A stretch of DNA of 64,000 nt from Glossina fuscipes (GCF_014805625.2 NW_023998464.1:8279813-8343812); one strand, 5' to 3'; positions 37,562-49,600 are shown, counted from the first letter of the stretch. Made by a program: numbers and translations. Notes: a model not told the origin generated them from the letters alone.

Positions 37562-38000
37562 TGTTGTCACAAAAAGGCCACATTTGCTGACTTAAGTTTT
37601 CATGAAAACTAGTCGACTTTCTAAGAAACCAAGTTCTGAGGAAAGAGGAGCCTAAATACACATTCATGCCGCGTTACCTGTCTCATGGAGCTGGCGATTG
37701 GCGAAAAGATTAACTGCAATTGGGAGAAAATTTACAGGGAAAAAAGGTTAACGGATTAAAAATGTTAAGATGAACTTATGTAATGGTATTTTGCTTGTAA
37801 ACGAGTATATAAGAGGCATGTTTGCGGAAGACGTAGTCTAAATAAATATAAGTGTGTAAATAACTTGTAAATAAATGTTTATCGTAAGAACTATAAATAA
37901 AACCTACGTATAAGCAAAAACCTACTATAATTCAGCGGTGCGAACTTAATTTCATAAGGAGTTGAATAAATAAAGTAAAATCACAAAATATGGTTTGCTT
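37562..38000 (+). mobile_element. Possible solo LTR or LTR-like sequence
   Basis: Between the mariner relic and retrotransposon copy 2 lies about 400 bp beginning TGTTGTCAC. It has a TATA box (GTATATAAGAGG at about 37805) followed by several poly(A)-signal-like AATAAA motifs (37840-37900). TATA box then AATAAA in a few hundred bases is how LTRs of fly Gypsy or BEL elements look. No coding sequence, primer-binding site or second LTR was found, and the boundaries are guesses. Confidence 0.3.
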
Positions 38001-38035
38001 TATAATACCGTGGTCCCCCTTGTCGTCTGTAAACG

Positions 38036-39441
38036 GACGTCATTTAGGTTTCTGCAAACAACTCTGAGCGGGTTAAACAGCTCATAATCGTATTTACATT
38101 GTCTAAGGTTAATCAAGATGAAATGCCTAAAGAAGCGGTTAGGGACATTAAAGCTTATTTCACCAAGTAGTGCAGGCAAGTCAATAGTACTATTTATTAC
38201 TGTGATTAAGAAGGAAACCCCAAGAACAAATCTATGTTTCTCAAGTGACGGTAAGGATAATAGAAGCAACCTATTTTCATAGAGAGGAAGAAAAGCAATC
38301 GGGTCCCAACCCGAATTCCTAAAGGCAAGCAGCAAGAATTGCTTTTGAACAGATTCAATTGATTCGACATAGCACCTATATGAAGGAGACCACACAACAG
38401 AGGCGTACTCGAGTATAGGTCTAGCCAAACACGTGTACAGCCTTTTCATAATGTAGAGATCATCAAGCTCTTTGGACCACCTTTTTATAAAACCAAGCGC
38501 GGACCTAGCTTTGCTTATCGCGAGCTCAATATGCAAGTTAAAACGTAACCTATGGTCAAATAGAACGCCTAAATCTGTGATCGAATCGACGTCCTCCAAC
38601 TTGAACCTATGAGTAATGAATGACTTTCTTCTTGAGAAAGAAAGCTTCTTACATTTACTCAGATTTAGTTTGAGAAGATTCAAAGAGCATCATGCAACAA
38701 AATTATCCAAGTCACTTTGAAGCTGATGTGATTGCGATTCAACAGCGAAGGAGGAAAACAGTTTCATATCATCCGCATACATTAAGATCTGGCTGGAATT
38801 AACCACCGATGGAAGATCGTTAACGTATAAATTAAATAAAATGGGACCTAAGTGACTTCCTTGAGGTAAGCCTGACATAACGGGCAATTTATCCAATGTG
38901 ATGAAGTTAAACAAAACCCTAAAGGATCTGTTGTGCAGATAAGAGCTTATCCATTTCACTAAATAGAAAGGGAAGCCAGAGGCTTGGAGTTTAAAGATAA
39001 GTAAGTTACGGTTAACCATATCAAACGCTTTGCTTAAATCAGTGTATATAACATATGGGCGAGAGCCACTAGAAAAAGCCTTGAAAACATGACAAGTAAA
39101 CTCTAACAAGTTGGTGACTGTAGATCGCCCCTTCCGAAAGCCATGCTAGTGTGGGGAAACGTACGAATTAATGGCAAACGCCAAATGCTGAGTCACAATT
39201 CGCTCGAACAGCTTAGGCAAGACACTCAACTTGGCTGTGCCTCTGTAGGTCGCAACGAGTTGTCTACTTCCACTTTGTGAATAAGGAAAGTACTATTCCA
39301 ACACAAAGGGAAAACTCCTAAATTCAAGGACTGGTTAAAAATTTTAAAAATAACGCCACATAACTCGACAGCGCAAGATTTAAGTACACATGATGGAATT
39401 CCATCAGATCCAAGTGCACAATTATATTTTAGACAGCTCAA
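38036..39441 (-). pseudogene. Reverse transcriptase of copy 2, YADD retained
   Basis: From 39109 downward the frame is open apart from one nonsense codon. It reads YTDLSKAFDMVNRN, SGLPQGSHLGPILFNLYVND, LMYADDMKLFSS (catalytic YADD, codons 38768-38779), a TGA at 38687-38689 where copy 1 has TGG, then NLLKLNLSKCKKLSFSRRKS, DLGVLFDHRLRF and RPILEYASVVWSPSYRCYVE. It continues into GWDPIAFLPLYENRLLLLSL. Amino-terminal to 39109 a frameshift separates the block LGSDGIPSCVLKSCA (39226-39441). The domain is the best preserved of the three copies, but it lacks an endonuclease and a 3' end. Confidence 0.93.
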
Positions 39442-39460
39442 CCCTTTAAAAACGTCATTA
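38036..39460 (-). mobile_element. CR1/Jockey-type retrotransposon, copy 2, truncated at both ends
   Basis: About 1.4 kb of the same family as copy 1, covering reverse transcriptase to the ORF2 carboxy end. Similarity to copy 1 stops abruptly at 39460 on the 5' side. It also stops at 38036 on the 3' side, just before the ORF2 end and 3' UTR. Loss of the 3' end is unusual for a non-LTR element, since insertion begins there, so a later deletion or replacement is likely. Similarity to copy 1 is high by eye. Confidence 0.92.
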
Positions 39461-42036
39461 GCGTCTATAATACACTCAATAATTCAACAATACTAAACGG
39501 AATACTATACGGAATTGTTATATGTAAGGGAAAATCAAACCATGATACGACTTGACATGATACGATGCTAACTGTCTTAGAGTAATTTCAAGGATATGAA
39601 ACTATGTTACTTTGTATTATTAATTAGAGGAATATATTTGCGAGCTTCTAGAAGCTCTAATCGTCAGTGCCTGGCTCCCTGGCATTTGAAGCAGAATATG
39701 TGATGGATAGATTGATTAGTTCCTTAATAGTAAAATTTTGTGTAGGATTGACCTTGGTCATTATAGTGCAAACGCAAGTGTATCAAGCTACCTCTTCTAT
39801 GCTCTTTCAATCCAAGCAAACGCGCGGCATAACCTCTTTAAGAGGTAGCATAAGCTCCACAAAAACCCGTCCATCCTTATCTACTTTAATCTTGTTCGCT
39901 AATTGCTGAGTAGATTACGATTAATCCCCAATCGTTTATATGACTATGCTGCCTTAACTTTCAATAGATGTTCGGAAATGATACTTTAACTTTGCCTCTT
40001 CTGTAAATAATTTCCAATTCGTGGATGATCTACGTTTAGACTATGATGTTATACTTACAAGCCGATTCTCGTCGATTGCATGCAAGACTATTACGTAATC
40101 TTACTTCTTAATTTTTTTTTTAAATAGCCTTCTACAGCGAAAGCGGATTAATCAAATTTTGCTTGACACTTTTCCTTGTAGGAAATGGTGCAAGATTGAG
40201 GAAAGTGTGTTCGTATTTATGACTCGAAATCCTAAGTTCAAATTTAAGATTTTCCGCGCATCTAATAGTGGAATACGAAAAAAGTTTAATCAATGCTTTG
40301 GTAATCATTATGCATTTAACTTTTGTTTTGCATATTTGTTGACATATTCTTGCAGTTCCTATAATAAGGTTACAATTTCCGGCAAGTGCTAATCTTTTCC
40401 GTAAATTTTTTTAAATTCGTGGGGCTTCGCTTATTTTACGAAGAATTATGTTACTTTGTTAGTTGTTTAGTTTATCCACTAATCCGCTAGAAAATAGGTC
40501 AACAAGTGGACTTAATGCGATTAAATGCTGATATTCGCTAGCTGAAGGTGAACGGCCGCGTGAGGCAAAATGCTGGCGATTCTTACAATTGGAATTTTAT
40601 TAGCGCAGTGGGCGCGAAAAGTAAAGCACCCAATGCACATATTAATTCATATCCTTCACGTTAAAGGCATTTTAAAATCAAGAGACTTAGTACATTTTTA
40701 ATCGCAGGATATATAAATAAATGAAAGGAAAAGATTGAAACAAGTATATGACAGCAACAACAATAAAAACAAAAACACGGCTTACCATATAAAAGTTTTG
40801 GAAACACCACTAACCAAGCACTGAATATTTTTACTATCAGCAGGCAAAACAACAGAGCAAAGGATACGACGCAACACTATTGAGGGTATAAGAGTGCGGA
40901 ATCAGTCATGACAGTGAATAGTTATAGAGTAGACATTTATATTCATTAAGCGTAGACACACACAATCATCTATTGATAGATGATTGTTATCATCTTCATA
41001 ATCATTATCACCGTCGTCATTATTATCATTAGAAATTGAAAAGAAATAAAAGCATTAAACTTAAGTCATATATAAATCCAAGTGAAAATTTGTGCATACA
41101 TGTGTTTGGAGTTCAGTACAAAGAAGCCGAAGCAAACCGACATCACTGTACAAATATGCGGCAAGCACCATAAATTTATGCAATATTTCCATCACATGTT
41201 GTGACATGTCTACAGGATAATTTATCAAAATGTTGTTGTTTATCAATCGAATGATTGCTACTGTGTCGTTTTGGTATACTATTGTTCTTTATCCGAATGT
41301 ACACACACGTACGTATGCAATAACGTATATATGTACGTATTTGTATAAAAGTTTCAGTGTCTGCTAAACGCCCCCTGTTAACCGCAGACGTACTCGTAAA
41401 TATTATTTCATAATAGTTTGCTTGCTTGGAGTGCATGTCGGTCCATTAAGGGCGCAATAGTTTAGCTAGTTTGGTAGATTGTCAGGTGAATTTATTGCCG
41501 CGTTCTGTTGATTTCTTTCCGGGTTATTTTATCTCATTTTTTTTTTGGTTTTTTTCTTCATATGGTTCACTTTATTTAAACAAAACAAAAAAAAAAAAAC
41601 GAGCTCATTGTTCTGCTGGATATTCTTTGGTTTAAACAAATGATTAATTACTTATTTTCTTTGCTTCAATTGACCGGCATATGTAGCTTTATACGTATTG
41701 GTACATATGGCAGATTTTGTTTTTTATCATTTGATTAAGTATATGTTTTGATTTAGAAAACATTATTCAGATTAAAGCAAGTTAAAAATATTGCCAGGTT
41801 ATCTAAGAATTTCAACTCTTATCGAAATATCTTTTGCTGCCGTCAATAAAATTCAGACAAGTAGGTCTGTAAAAGCCGCTCTAATATCTTTTATTTAGGC
41901 TGAAATGAGTAAAGTGCTGATTCAAATTATGATATCATCCCTTGAATTTGCTATGTATGAATTACATATGGATATATAGACGTGCAAGATAGTTTATTGA
42001 TTTCAAAATTGAACAGAGATCATTTATTTGTCGAAA
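39461..42036. other. Spacer, no recognised gene
   Basis: AT-rich. Open frames at 39667-39909 and 40159-40392 show no motif. An inverted repeat at 40962-40987 (ACAATCATCTAT, two-base loop, exact complement) is the main structure. Imperfect CAT/ATG triplet runs follow to 41030. Confidence 0.45.
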
Positions 42037-42102
42037 ATGCCCGCAATGTCGTCAATCGTAAATGGCATCACGTACTGGTCCGTTACACAAACTAAAATTC
42101 AT
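42037..42102 (+). other. Candidate first coding exon, plus strand
   Basis: ATG at 42037 in the context TCGAAAATGCCC, a good fly start context with A at -3. It reads MPAMSSIVNGITYWSVTQTK then IH, and ends in phase 0 at CAT|GTAAGTCA (donor GT at 42103). Codons follow a coding-like pattern (TCA ATC GTA AAT GGC ATC ACG TAC TGG TCC GTT). An in-frame TGA lies ten codons upstream, consistent with a 5' leader. Product unknown. Short and unsupported beyond these signals. Confidence 0.3.
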
Positions 42103-42325
42103 GTAAGTCAAGTTATTGATTTTTTATCCTTTCTGTTTTTTATCTGCATGTAGCGTTTAAATTGAAATTTTATATAACTTATTTTTTAGGATACCGTATA
42201 TTCAGATTTCTAAATAGACAGCCCTCGTAGATGTTCACTAATTCACCTATTCCCAACAGCTGTATTCCTTACATACGAAAGGACAATAATGATAAATTTC
42301 ACTAATATTAAATACCACTCATACC

Positions 42326-42411
42326 GGAAAAGAATACTTATTTCGAACTTAATACTGGAAAAGAATACTTATTTCAAACTTAATACTGGAAAATAATACT
42401 TATTTCGAACT
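42326..42411. repeat. Tandem repeat, 31-bp unit, 2.8 copies
   Basis: Units start at 42326, 42357 and 42388. Each begins GGAAAA(G/T)AATACTTATTTC and continues (G/A)AACTTAATACT; the third unit stops after 24 bases. Differences between units are single bases. Confidence 0.95.
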
Positions 42412-42823
42412 GGTTTGTGTGATGGCTGGCGCTGATTTTATAAACAATAGCAATAATTATTTGCCTTCAAAACATTTCATTAAGTATTATAAAAACGTTT
42501 TCAATAAAATTCGAAATCTGAATTCAATGAAACACATGCCATCTTTTGTTTATAAAGCTCGATTAATTGTCAATTTCTTTTCAAGTGAATCTCAAGAGCA
42601 TGTTCAGTTACTCTTATTGATGTCTTCACTAAGAGAACTCCAAAGTTACTTGCTCTCTCTCTTGTTTTAATTCTGTTCAGTTGTAAGAGTTCGTTTTGTT
42701 GATTGCAGAAAAATTGGATTCCCTTTGCAAAAGAGAAAAAATGTGGAACATAAATGTCTGGTAACATAATGGAGAAGACAAGTACAAATTTCAATCAAAA
42801 CTGTTATACCTTAAATTGTTACA

Positions 42824-42908
42824 GGTTTATTCTCAATATGTAAACACAACTATTTAGTTGCGCCTCGGTTTATTTTCAATATGTAAAGTATTCATTTGGT
42901 TCCGCAAT
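42824..42908. repeat. Imperfect 43-bp tandem duplication
   Basis: Units at 42824-42866 and 42867-42908 both start GGTTTATT(C/T)TCAATATGTAA and end with TT(A/T)GTTGCGCCT or TTGGTTCCGC. The second halves have diverged. Confidence 0.75.
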
Positions 42909-43092
42909 ACCATAAGAATAATCAGCTCTAATTTGAAGAACATTTTCAGATTAAAATTATAAAATTGCATTTGTGGTTAAAAAGACGGTAAAATGGAAAC
43001 GATATTAATAGGAAAGAAACTAGTGAAAATTGCCCAAAAACTCGAGAAGGAAATTGTTTCGTGGCGCAGTTGGTTTGGTGGCGCTTGGAATA

Positions 43093-43225
43093 AACAAGCA
43101 ACCATCTGGTAAAATAGTTGGTATAATTGGGCGCAAAAGACGCCAGTATTGCGGAGTTCTGCAGCCTAGTCTTTGGCGAATGCAACTCGTCACATATTTA
43201 TTTCTGCGCATCGTAAAATTCAAAA
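43093..43225 (+). pseudogene. Fragment resembling Dis3/Rrp44 exosome nuclease
   Basis: Plus-strand reading NKQPSGKIVGIIGRKRRQYC then GVLQPSL. After a one-base frameshift near 43165 it continues ANATRHIFISAHRKIQNQ. From memory, Dis3/Rrp44 proteins carry GK(V/I)VGIIKRNWR.YCG.L, then RH.F.PAD.(K/R)IPRIRIETRQ, just before the RNase II domain (second cold-shock domain). The order and spacing match. A substituted Trp (RKWRQYC to RKRRQYC) and the frameshift mark it as broken. Beyond 43225 similarity fades (a possible KNEILQQRPI match to the next block). The rest of the gene is absent, so it looks like a relic of a retrocopy or duplicated exon, not the working gene. Confidence 0.65.
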
Positions 43226-44269
43226 CCAAGCCTTGTATTGCATTAAGTAAAAACGAAATTCTTCAACAACGTCCAATCTTACATTCAATAGCCTGTGGTG
43301 TCAAGTTCAAATAAGAACGACAACAATCGTTATTCATCAGGATATTTGAATGTGTTATCTTACTAGAGCTAAAGGCTTTTTTAGCAGCAAGAGACGTGTG
43401 GGCATGGTTAAATTTAATCGACCTTTTGGCAATTATTGTGCCTAATTCGATGTCAATTTCGTATCTATTTATATCTGTCATTTTTTATACAATTTTAACA
43501 GATGGACAGAAGCGCAGCCTGTTATCCTTTTCCGTTGCAAAAATAGAAACATCAAGAATTCATAACAGGTCCATTCTTCCAATCATGTAAATTGTGTTCA
43601 AATGAATTTTACATCCATCATAGGTGGTGTGGCTCGAAACGTCGTACATAATTTTTGACAAGCCTAAGCAGACTACTAATTACAAATGATCTTTTTTCTA
43701 TTGTGTGCATGTAAGCCCGATCTGTCAACATTTATTTAATCAGCTATTAAAGTTCGAGACAATTCTCGTTAATATTTGCGCAAAATCTGAGACCAAAATG
43801 TGCTGTGATTCGTAAGACTTTTGTCTATTTTGGGCGTCATTTTAAACTTGTTTTATGAATCCTCGAATTTATCGTATAATTTCATCTCTCTACCTTTACT
43901 ATGTTTAACTACGCTATACAAGGGAGCGATTTCCACTAAAAGGTGACGTCAACTGACATTCATCAACTTTTTTGAAGGGGCGGCAACAAAACTTGTCCCG
44001 AAATAAATCTATTTTACAATGATTTTTAATCATATGCCGTAGCCATAGCCCTACTTTCTAAGCTGAAAGTCCCCGTAGAAGATAAAACGCAGAGAGAAAA
44101 AAAGGACACCCGAACTCAAGGCAATGACAAAACGCGAATTTGATAAAAGTGTAGACTAGTAAAGGGGAATGGAATAAACTTATTAAGAATCGAAAACGTA
44201 TTTTTGAACCTGAACAAAACCCTCACTTAAGTTACCCCAGTACTCGTCTATTATGATGCGTCCACTCAC
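43226..44269. other. Spacer, no recognised gene
   Basis: AT-rich, apart from possible decayed continuation of the Dis3-like fragment for about 100 bp. The open frame at 43396-43590 has no motif. Nothing else identified. Confidence 0.45.
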
Positions 44270-44435
44270 CTGATAGAGAACAGCGCAAACTTTGATGTAA
44301 TTCGTATGACTGTAATGTATTTGTGTTCAAATGCGCCATTATGCCTACTTTAGGGTAAATATTAAATTTATTGATAGTTTGCCAAGCATTATCGCATTTG
44401 TTGGAGATGTCATTGAATGTAAGGACATTCTTAAT
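44270..44435 (-). other. Candidate 166-bp coding exon, minus strand
   Basis: Bounded by an acceptor-like GTGTGCACAG (exon starts at 44435) and a perfect donor, CTATCAG|GTGAGT (exon ends at 44270). One frame is open throughout: IKNVLTFNDISNKCDNAWQT, INKFNIYPKVGIMAHLNTNT, LQSYELHQSLRCSLS, leaving one base at the donor. The first 26 codons are mostly purine-first, pyrimidine-last, a coding-like pattern. An internal ATG at 44337-44339 (context ATAATGGCG) could instead be the start. Product unknown, no recognised domain. The best-supported exon-like segment in the window, but partner exons are not identified. Confidence 0.35.
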
Positions 44436-46080
44436 CTGTGCACACAATCAAACCGATCGATAAACGCGTTTGTTTGTTGCTCAGTCTACTTGTGGGTATC
44501 GTGTTAACGATTTCAAAATGTATTTAGATCGGACTTGATAATCGAAACTTTGACTTTGTAAAGTTAATCAACCAAATCGAGTTCCGAGTTAAAAATAAAA
44601 GTGTGTAATTCTTTCTTTTCTCTTAGATTTCGTAACTACATTTGGAGCGGCAACTTGCGTTGTTTTTGTTTAATATTATATTCTTTCTGAACAGCCAGCC
44701 GTTCAAATTGATTAATTGTTATTAAAAACGTTTGGTATTAACCGCTTTCACCACTTCTGGTAGCATCAGTCGAGCAGAGTGTCGTGCTCTTGGCGTAACG
44801 ATACAATCTTGCATTAGGCGAGGATACTTAAAACAAATTTACTTTTCATTCAGGGTAATGCTGGCCTGGAAAAACGACTTCTTTAAGCAATGTTCGAAAA
44901 AAAAAATGTTGCCAGCGACCTGGCGGCACATCTTCAATGTTATTAGGACCTACGCTCTTGTAAAAAATTTGTATTGTTATGAGTTGAAACTCTTCGTCAC
45001 ACGTCAACAAGAGAGCTCAACAATTTCCCGGTTTCGCAGTAAATACGCATAGCTATGTTCACCTATGAGCAAATTCTGGTTTCAAATTTACATACCGGCT
45101 TAATTGCTAGTAGCGTATTTTGCTGGAAAAAAAGAAAATACGCACATTTAAGAAATTAAATTGTTTAGTTATTAACAGATATTCGATCTAATTTTCATAA
45201 GAGCTCTGCATTAGAGAAAAATAGTTGCTTTTTATCTCTTTGTTGTGCGCTCGAATTAAGAAAGTTTGGTTGAGTTGAAAAACTCGGGAAAAACCCTTAC
45301 CAAACAGCTTCTGTTGAAATTCCATTACGTTGTGTTAATAGGGCTACGCTCAGCAAGAATCACACAACCTTTATTCTACGAGAAGCCCTTAACATTACTT
45401 TCAAATCTCCGATATGATCTCAACTACCTTCTTATTTGGAATATATTATTCACTACGTGAAAGTCACATTAATTTTATTTACTATTGTAAACATTCGTTG
45501 ACTGTTGCAAGTATGCTTTCTTTTGATTCGTTTCAACTTTATTTTTCTTCGGATTGACGCCTCCTCTGTGGTTTGTATTTTTAATGCAAAAGTAAGTTAG
45601 GGTGAGAAAGCTTTTAAAACAATCCTCGCAAGTGAATTATGAAACAATTAAAACTACAGTATTTTTCATTTTAAGACATGCTATTCAAATCCAATTAAGT
45701 ACGCGGCATAAAAACTCATTATTATGATTAATCCTGGTTTCGAGAACATGTAATATTTTCTTAGTTAACATTTGAGAGCAGCCAGGGGAAAAGCACGTGC
45801 ATTATGATTTGACGCGTTTGTGGGGATTTTGTGCACAAATGCACGAGTTTATGTCCATTAAGAGGGTGAAATGAATGGGTGAATAGATGGTTGAGTGGAT
45901 TAGTAAACGGCGCAGAGAATGAGAGAAGAAATGTAACAGCTGTTAAGCCCAAGGACATTGGTGGTAAGCTCGTCAAATACAAATGTGTATACATAAGTGT
46001 GTAACATAAATTTTACTTGTACTTGTTCTTATAAAATGTAAAATGTACACGCAAATGAAAAACTCGTACAACTGGTAATC
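44436..46080. other. Spacer, no recognised gene
   Basis: AT-rich. Open frames at 44732-45052 and 45266-45460 have no motif I recognise. No repeats identified. Confidence 0.45.
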
Positions 46081-46145
46081 GGTACACGCGAATACACTCA
46101 CACACATATATACACAGACATACGCACACACACATGCACACAGAT
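46081..46145. repeat. CA-rich simple-sequence tract
   Basis: Imperfect CA/CACA-type microsatellite with ATAC interruptions. A GT-rich counterpart lies at about 46456-46485. The short ORFs across both tracts are repeat artefacts. Confidence 0.8.
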
Positions 46146-49100
46146 CAACATCGCGCTCTTTTAATGAACCAACTGCGCCAAAGAAAAAGCAAAAGTTTGC
46201 AATAATCATAAAAGTCAAACAGCACGTGTACTTATAAAGGAACGGTACCGGAAGTTGAGTTATCGTGTTAAAGTATCTCGTTATTGCTCTTGTTTCTATT
46301 GTTTCTGTTGTTGTTGGATGAACACCATGAATGAATAACAGAATTAATGAATGAATGAGATGGCTTAGCAGTAGAAAATCAATTGCTGTTGTTTGCCATT
46401 AGTCTCTCCGATATGTCTTTTTGAAGGTGCCTTCTTAACAGGGTTGGCGTATGCGTGTGAGAATGTGTGTGTGTGTATGTGTGAAAAATCCTTTAATGTA
46501 TCTGAATGAGTGCTTCTTTGGCAACGATGCGAGCAGCATTTTAACATCCGGTGGCATTTTATAACATCCTTCTCTTAACGCGTACATAAATCAGGCATAC
46601 CATCGCAGTTGCCATCATAATCGTCATCATCAACATCAGGAGTGTTGTTGTCGTCTTGTTCATCTTTTGCGCATCATCGAATTTCAATTTCAATTTAAAC
46701 AGAGACAACAATAATTCCCTTTTCCCGTCTCCATGTGGCAAAGTGTGCGTAACTAAGTAACAGAATCGACCACAAGCAGCAGAATAACCCAGGCGAGTAG
46801 TAGCAAAGAAAAAACACAGTTTATATCGTTTAAGTAGACAATAATCTTTTAAGTGGAGAGTGACGTATTTAAACCGTGCTGTTGCATTAAATTTTTACGT
46901 TATTGTTGCGTTAAATTACATAAACACAAAATCCTCCACACATCTTCATTCTCCGCCATCGACATATATAAGCTCACATCCAAACTTTCTAACACTTAAA
47001 AGGGCCTTTGGTTTAGGGTTCCCGACTAAAGAAAGAATCTACGCAACCACATTTATTATTTAATCTGGCAGTTCTGAAAAACGGTGAATTTACCTTCCTC
47101 CTAAATTTTAAGAAACGTTTTCATAGAATAGCTTGAAAGGAGAGACTTTTATGGAAAGTAAGAAGTAAGAAAAAATTTATTGATTCGAGGAGGTGGGGAT
47201 CCAATCATCTCGATTATCGCAGCTAGGCTGTTAAAGCGTGTTAGATTATTTAAAAAGTTTCAAGAAGGCAATAACATTAAACAGAATTTTTTGAAAAATT
47301 ATCTTATTTTCTTCTTCAAGTAATATCTAAATTTTGCGATCCATTTTTAATACAAGATTCCAAAATTATTTCTCAATCGCCAAAAGAGACTTTTTCAAAA
47401 TTCTAAATAGATTTATTAACCATATTCGCTTGATTGAAGAATTTTCACATTAGCAGCAACCGCAAGGAAAGACGTTTAAGACACTTATATTCTTCTTTAT
47501 ATTTCCTTAGCAAAGCTCATCACATCTTTCGTAGCGTTTCTCCAAGTCATCTTCAAATCGAAACTTTTTACCGTTTGTGCATAGACGACACTTCATTACA
47601 TCGTGGTTCGCGAATTGTTCAATTTGGTTGAAGTGATTTGCTCTAGGTTTTGAAAAATCCTCATTCATCAATTATCTCTTTGCCCAGTTCTGTGTGATCA
47701 TCACTGTGGCGCATGTATAGGCGACAATCGCTGAGAAAATGTTCGTATTCAAAAGAAATCTATATGCGTATGTCTACAAACACAGTTCTTAAAAGAAAGA
47801 TTTCTGACAATCTATAAACTTCATCAATTCAAAAGCCTTCCGTTATAATCATCTGCTTTGTTATCGTTGCATCGACTTAAAGTTGATCAAGTAATCACGC
47901 ACTTCAACTACTTTGAAACCGAACTTCACTGACTTCAGTTAAGGTTGCAATTGCAACGATTCACGATTTCTAATGTACAGAGTCTAATTATCTATAACAA
48001 TTAGATTTCTTAAAAGTTAATTAAAAGATGAAGTTCAAAGTCAATATTTTTCGAAAATGATTTTTTAGGTGCTTTTTCATAAATATTTACTGAACTCTGC
48101 GCCCCGTATGCCAATCGATTAAGTCGGGCTGTCACCAAATCATTCGTGTGCGATATTCAGTATCTTTCGCATACTTCTTGAAAAGAAAATAAAACAAAAC
48201 ATAATGAGATTGTTTCCTTGTCAATTGAAAATCAGCTTAAGCTTTATATTTTTGGAAGCATGGCCGTGTTTTGTATAGAAATGTTGGTTAGAAAAATTTG
48301 AAGAATGTATAAATGGCGAACGACATTACTCATATATATTTTTTATAGTTTTTTTTTTTCTATTATTATTGTAAATCACTTAGAGGATATCCCCCACAAG
48401 TGTAACATGGTGACGGCCAGAAAGAAGCAGACAAAAAGAAAGGTTATTCCATGCAAATCGTTATGTTTGCTTGTGTATCCAGAAACGTCAAAATGCTCCA
48501 GTTTGTTCCAAAGACACTTCAGAAAGCGAAAGCAGCAAGCCTAGACAATAAGAACTAAGCCGACAAGTTCGGGTGGTCATCAGAACTACATCGTACATCC
48601 ACAATATTTTTTTGTTCTACTTCTTTTAGGGACTTTTATTATGGAATCGTTGTGTAAACTACTCACAAAATATGCAATAGCACTTATGCACTTCTTTCCC
48701 TTAAGTGCGAATATTGCCAATTTAGCGCAATGAAGAAGCAATGATGTACCGAAGAATGTAATTAGTAGGTGTATAAAGGAATCGTTGGCAAATCCTTTAG
48801 AGATGAAGTTAAATTGTGCAAAAATACTATTATTGGAGTTTATGCGCAAGTAAACTTATCCCACTGGAATGTATATACATAGTTATCGGAAATTTTAAAG
48901 AAAACAAGTACTGTGTCAAAATGCTACCTCTTCAGTCCAAGTCCAAGCAAAGTGCCGCTGAATCGAGTTAAACCGAAAACTATAATTATAGCTTCAATTA
49001 GAACTGATTCGATTCACTTGAAATTTTCGATCTCTATTTGAAACTGTAGTTTTATGATAGGCGTTTATCTTCTTTTTTTTGGCATGTATGATGGTTATGT

Positions 49101-49500
49101 CCTCGTTTGTGTTTATGGGATACAATGTTATTTCTTTTTTTTTAAGGATTTCTCTGCCATTAAGGGACACTTTTTCATAAGCACGTAAAAATGCACACAA
49201 AGGCATATACGTACGCATACCATACACCCAAATAGTCCATGAAGCCAATGCCAATGTAAACAAGAGGGGAATTTACTTTTAATTGCTTTTGTTCATATTT
49301 CTGAAGAGAATTATGATATAACAGAATAACAAGCTCGGTTTGAATTCACTTAAAAGTAACTGGCTATCCAATGAGGCATTTAGGTGGGGTTCATAAATGA
49401 AAGCATGCATTTAAGGCTATGCATAAATTTTGTATTCTCGCATTTATAATTTCTAACTTTCCTAAGCAAAGGATATTTGATATCATCTGTAAATTTTTCT
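46146..49500. other. Spacer, no recognised gene
   Basis: AT-rich with small GT, GAAT and CAT runs (46456-46485, 46330-46355, 46605-46640). The open frames at 47434-47631, 48305-48544 and 48586-48849 show nothing recognisable. Confidence 0.45.
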
Positions 49501-49600
49501 NNNNNNNNNNNNNNNNNNNNNNNNNNNNNNNNNNNNNNNNNNNNNNNNNNNNNNNNNNNNNNNNNNNNNNNNNNNNNNNNNNNNNNNNNNNNNNNNNNNN
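49501..49600. other. Assembly gap of exactly 100 N
   Basis: A run of exactly 100 unknown bases, the usual placeholder for a gap of unknown size. Any reading frame drawn across it is an artefact. Features on either side may not be truly adjacent. Confidence 0.99.

Noticed and set aside
44732..45052. 106-codon plus-strand ORF
   Set aside because: Length alone; codon pattern and translated residues show no domain or splice context.
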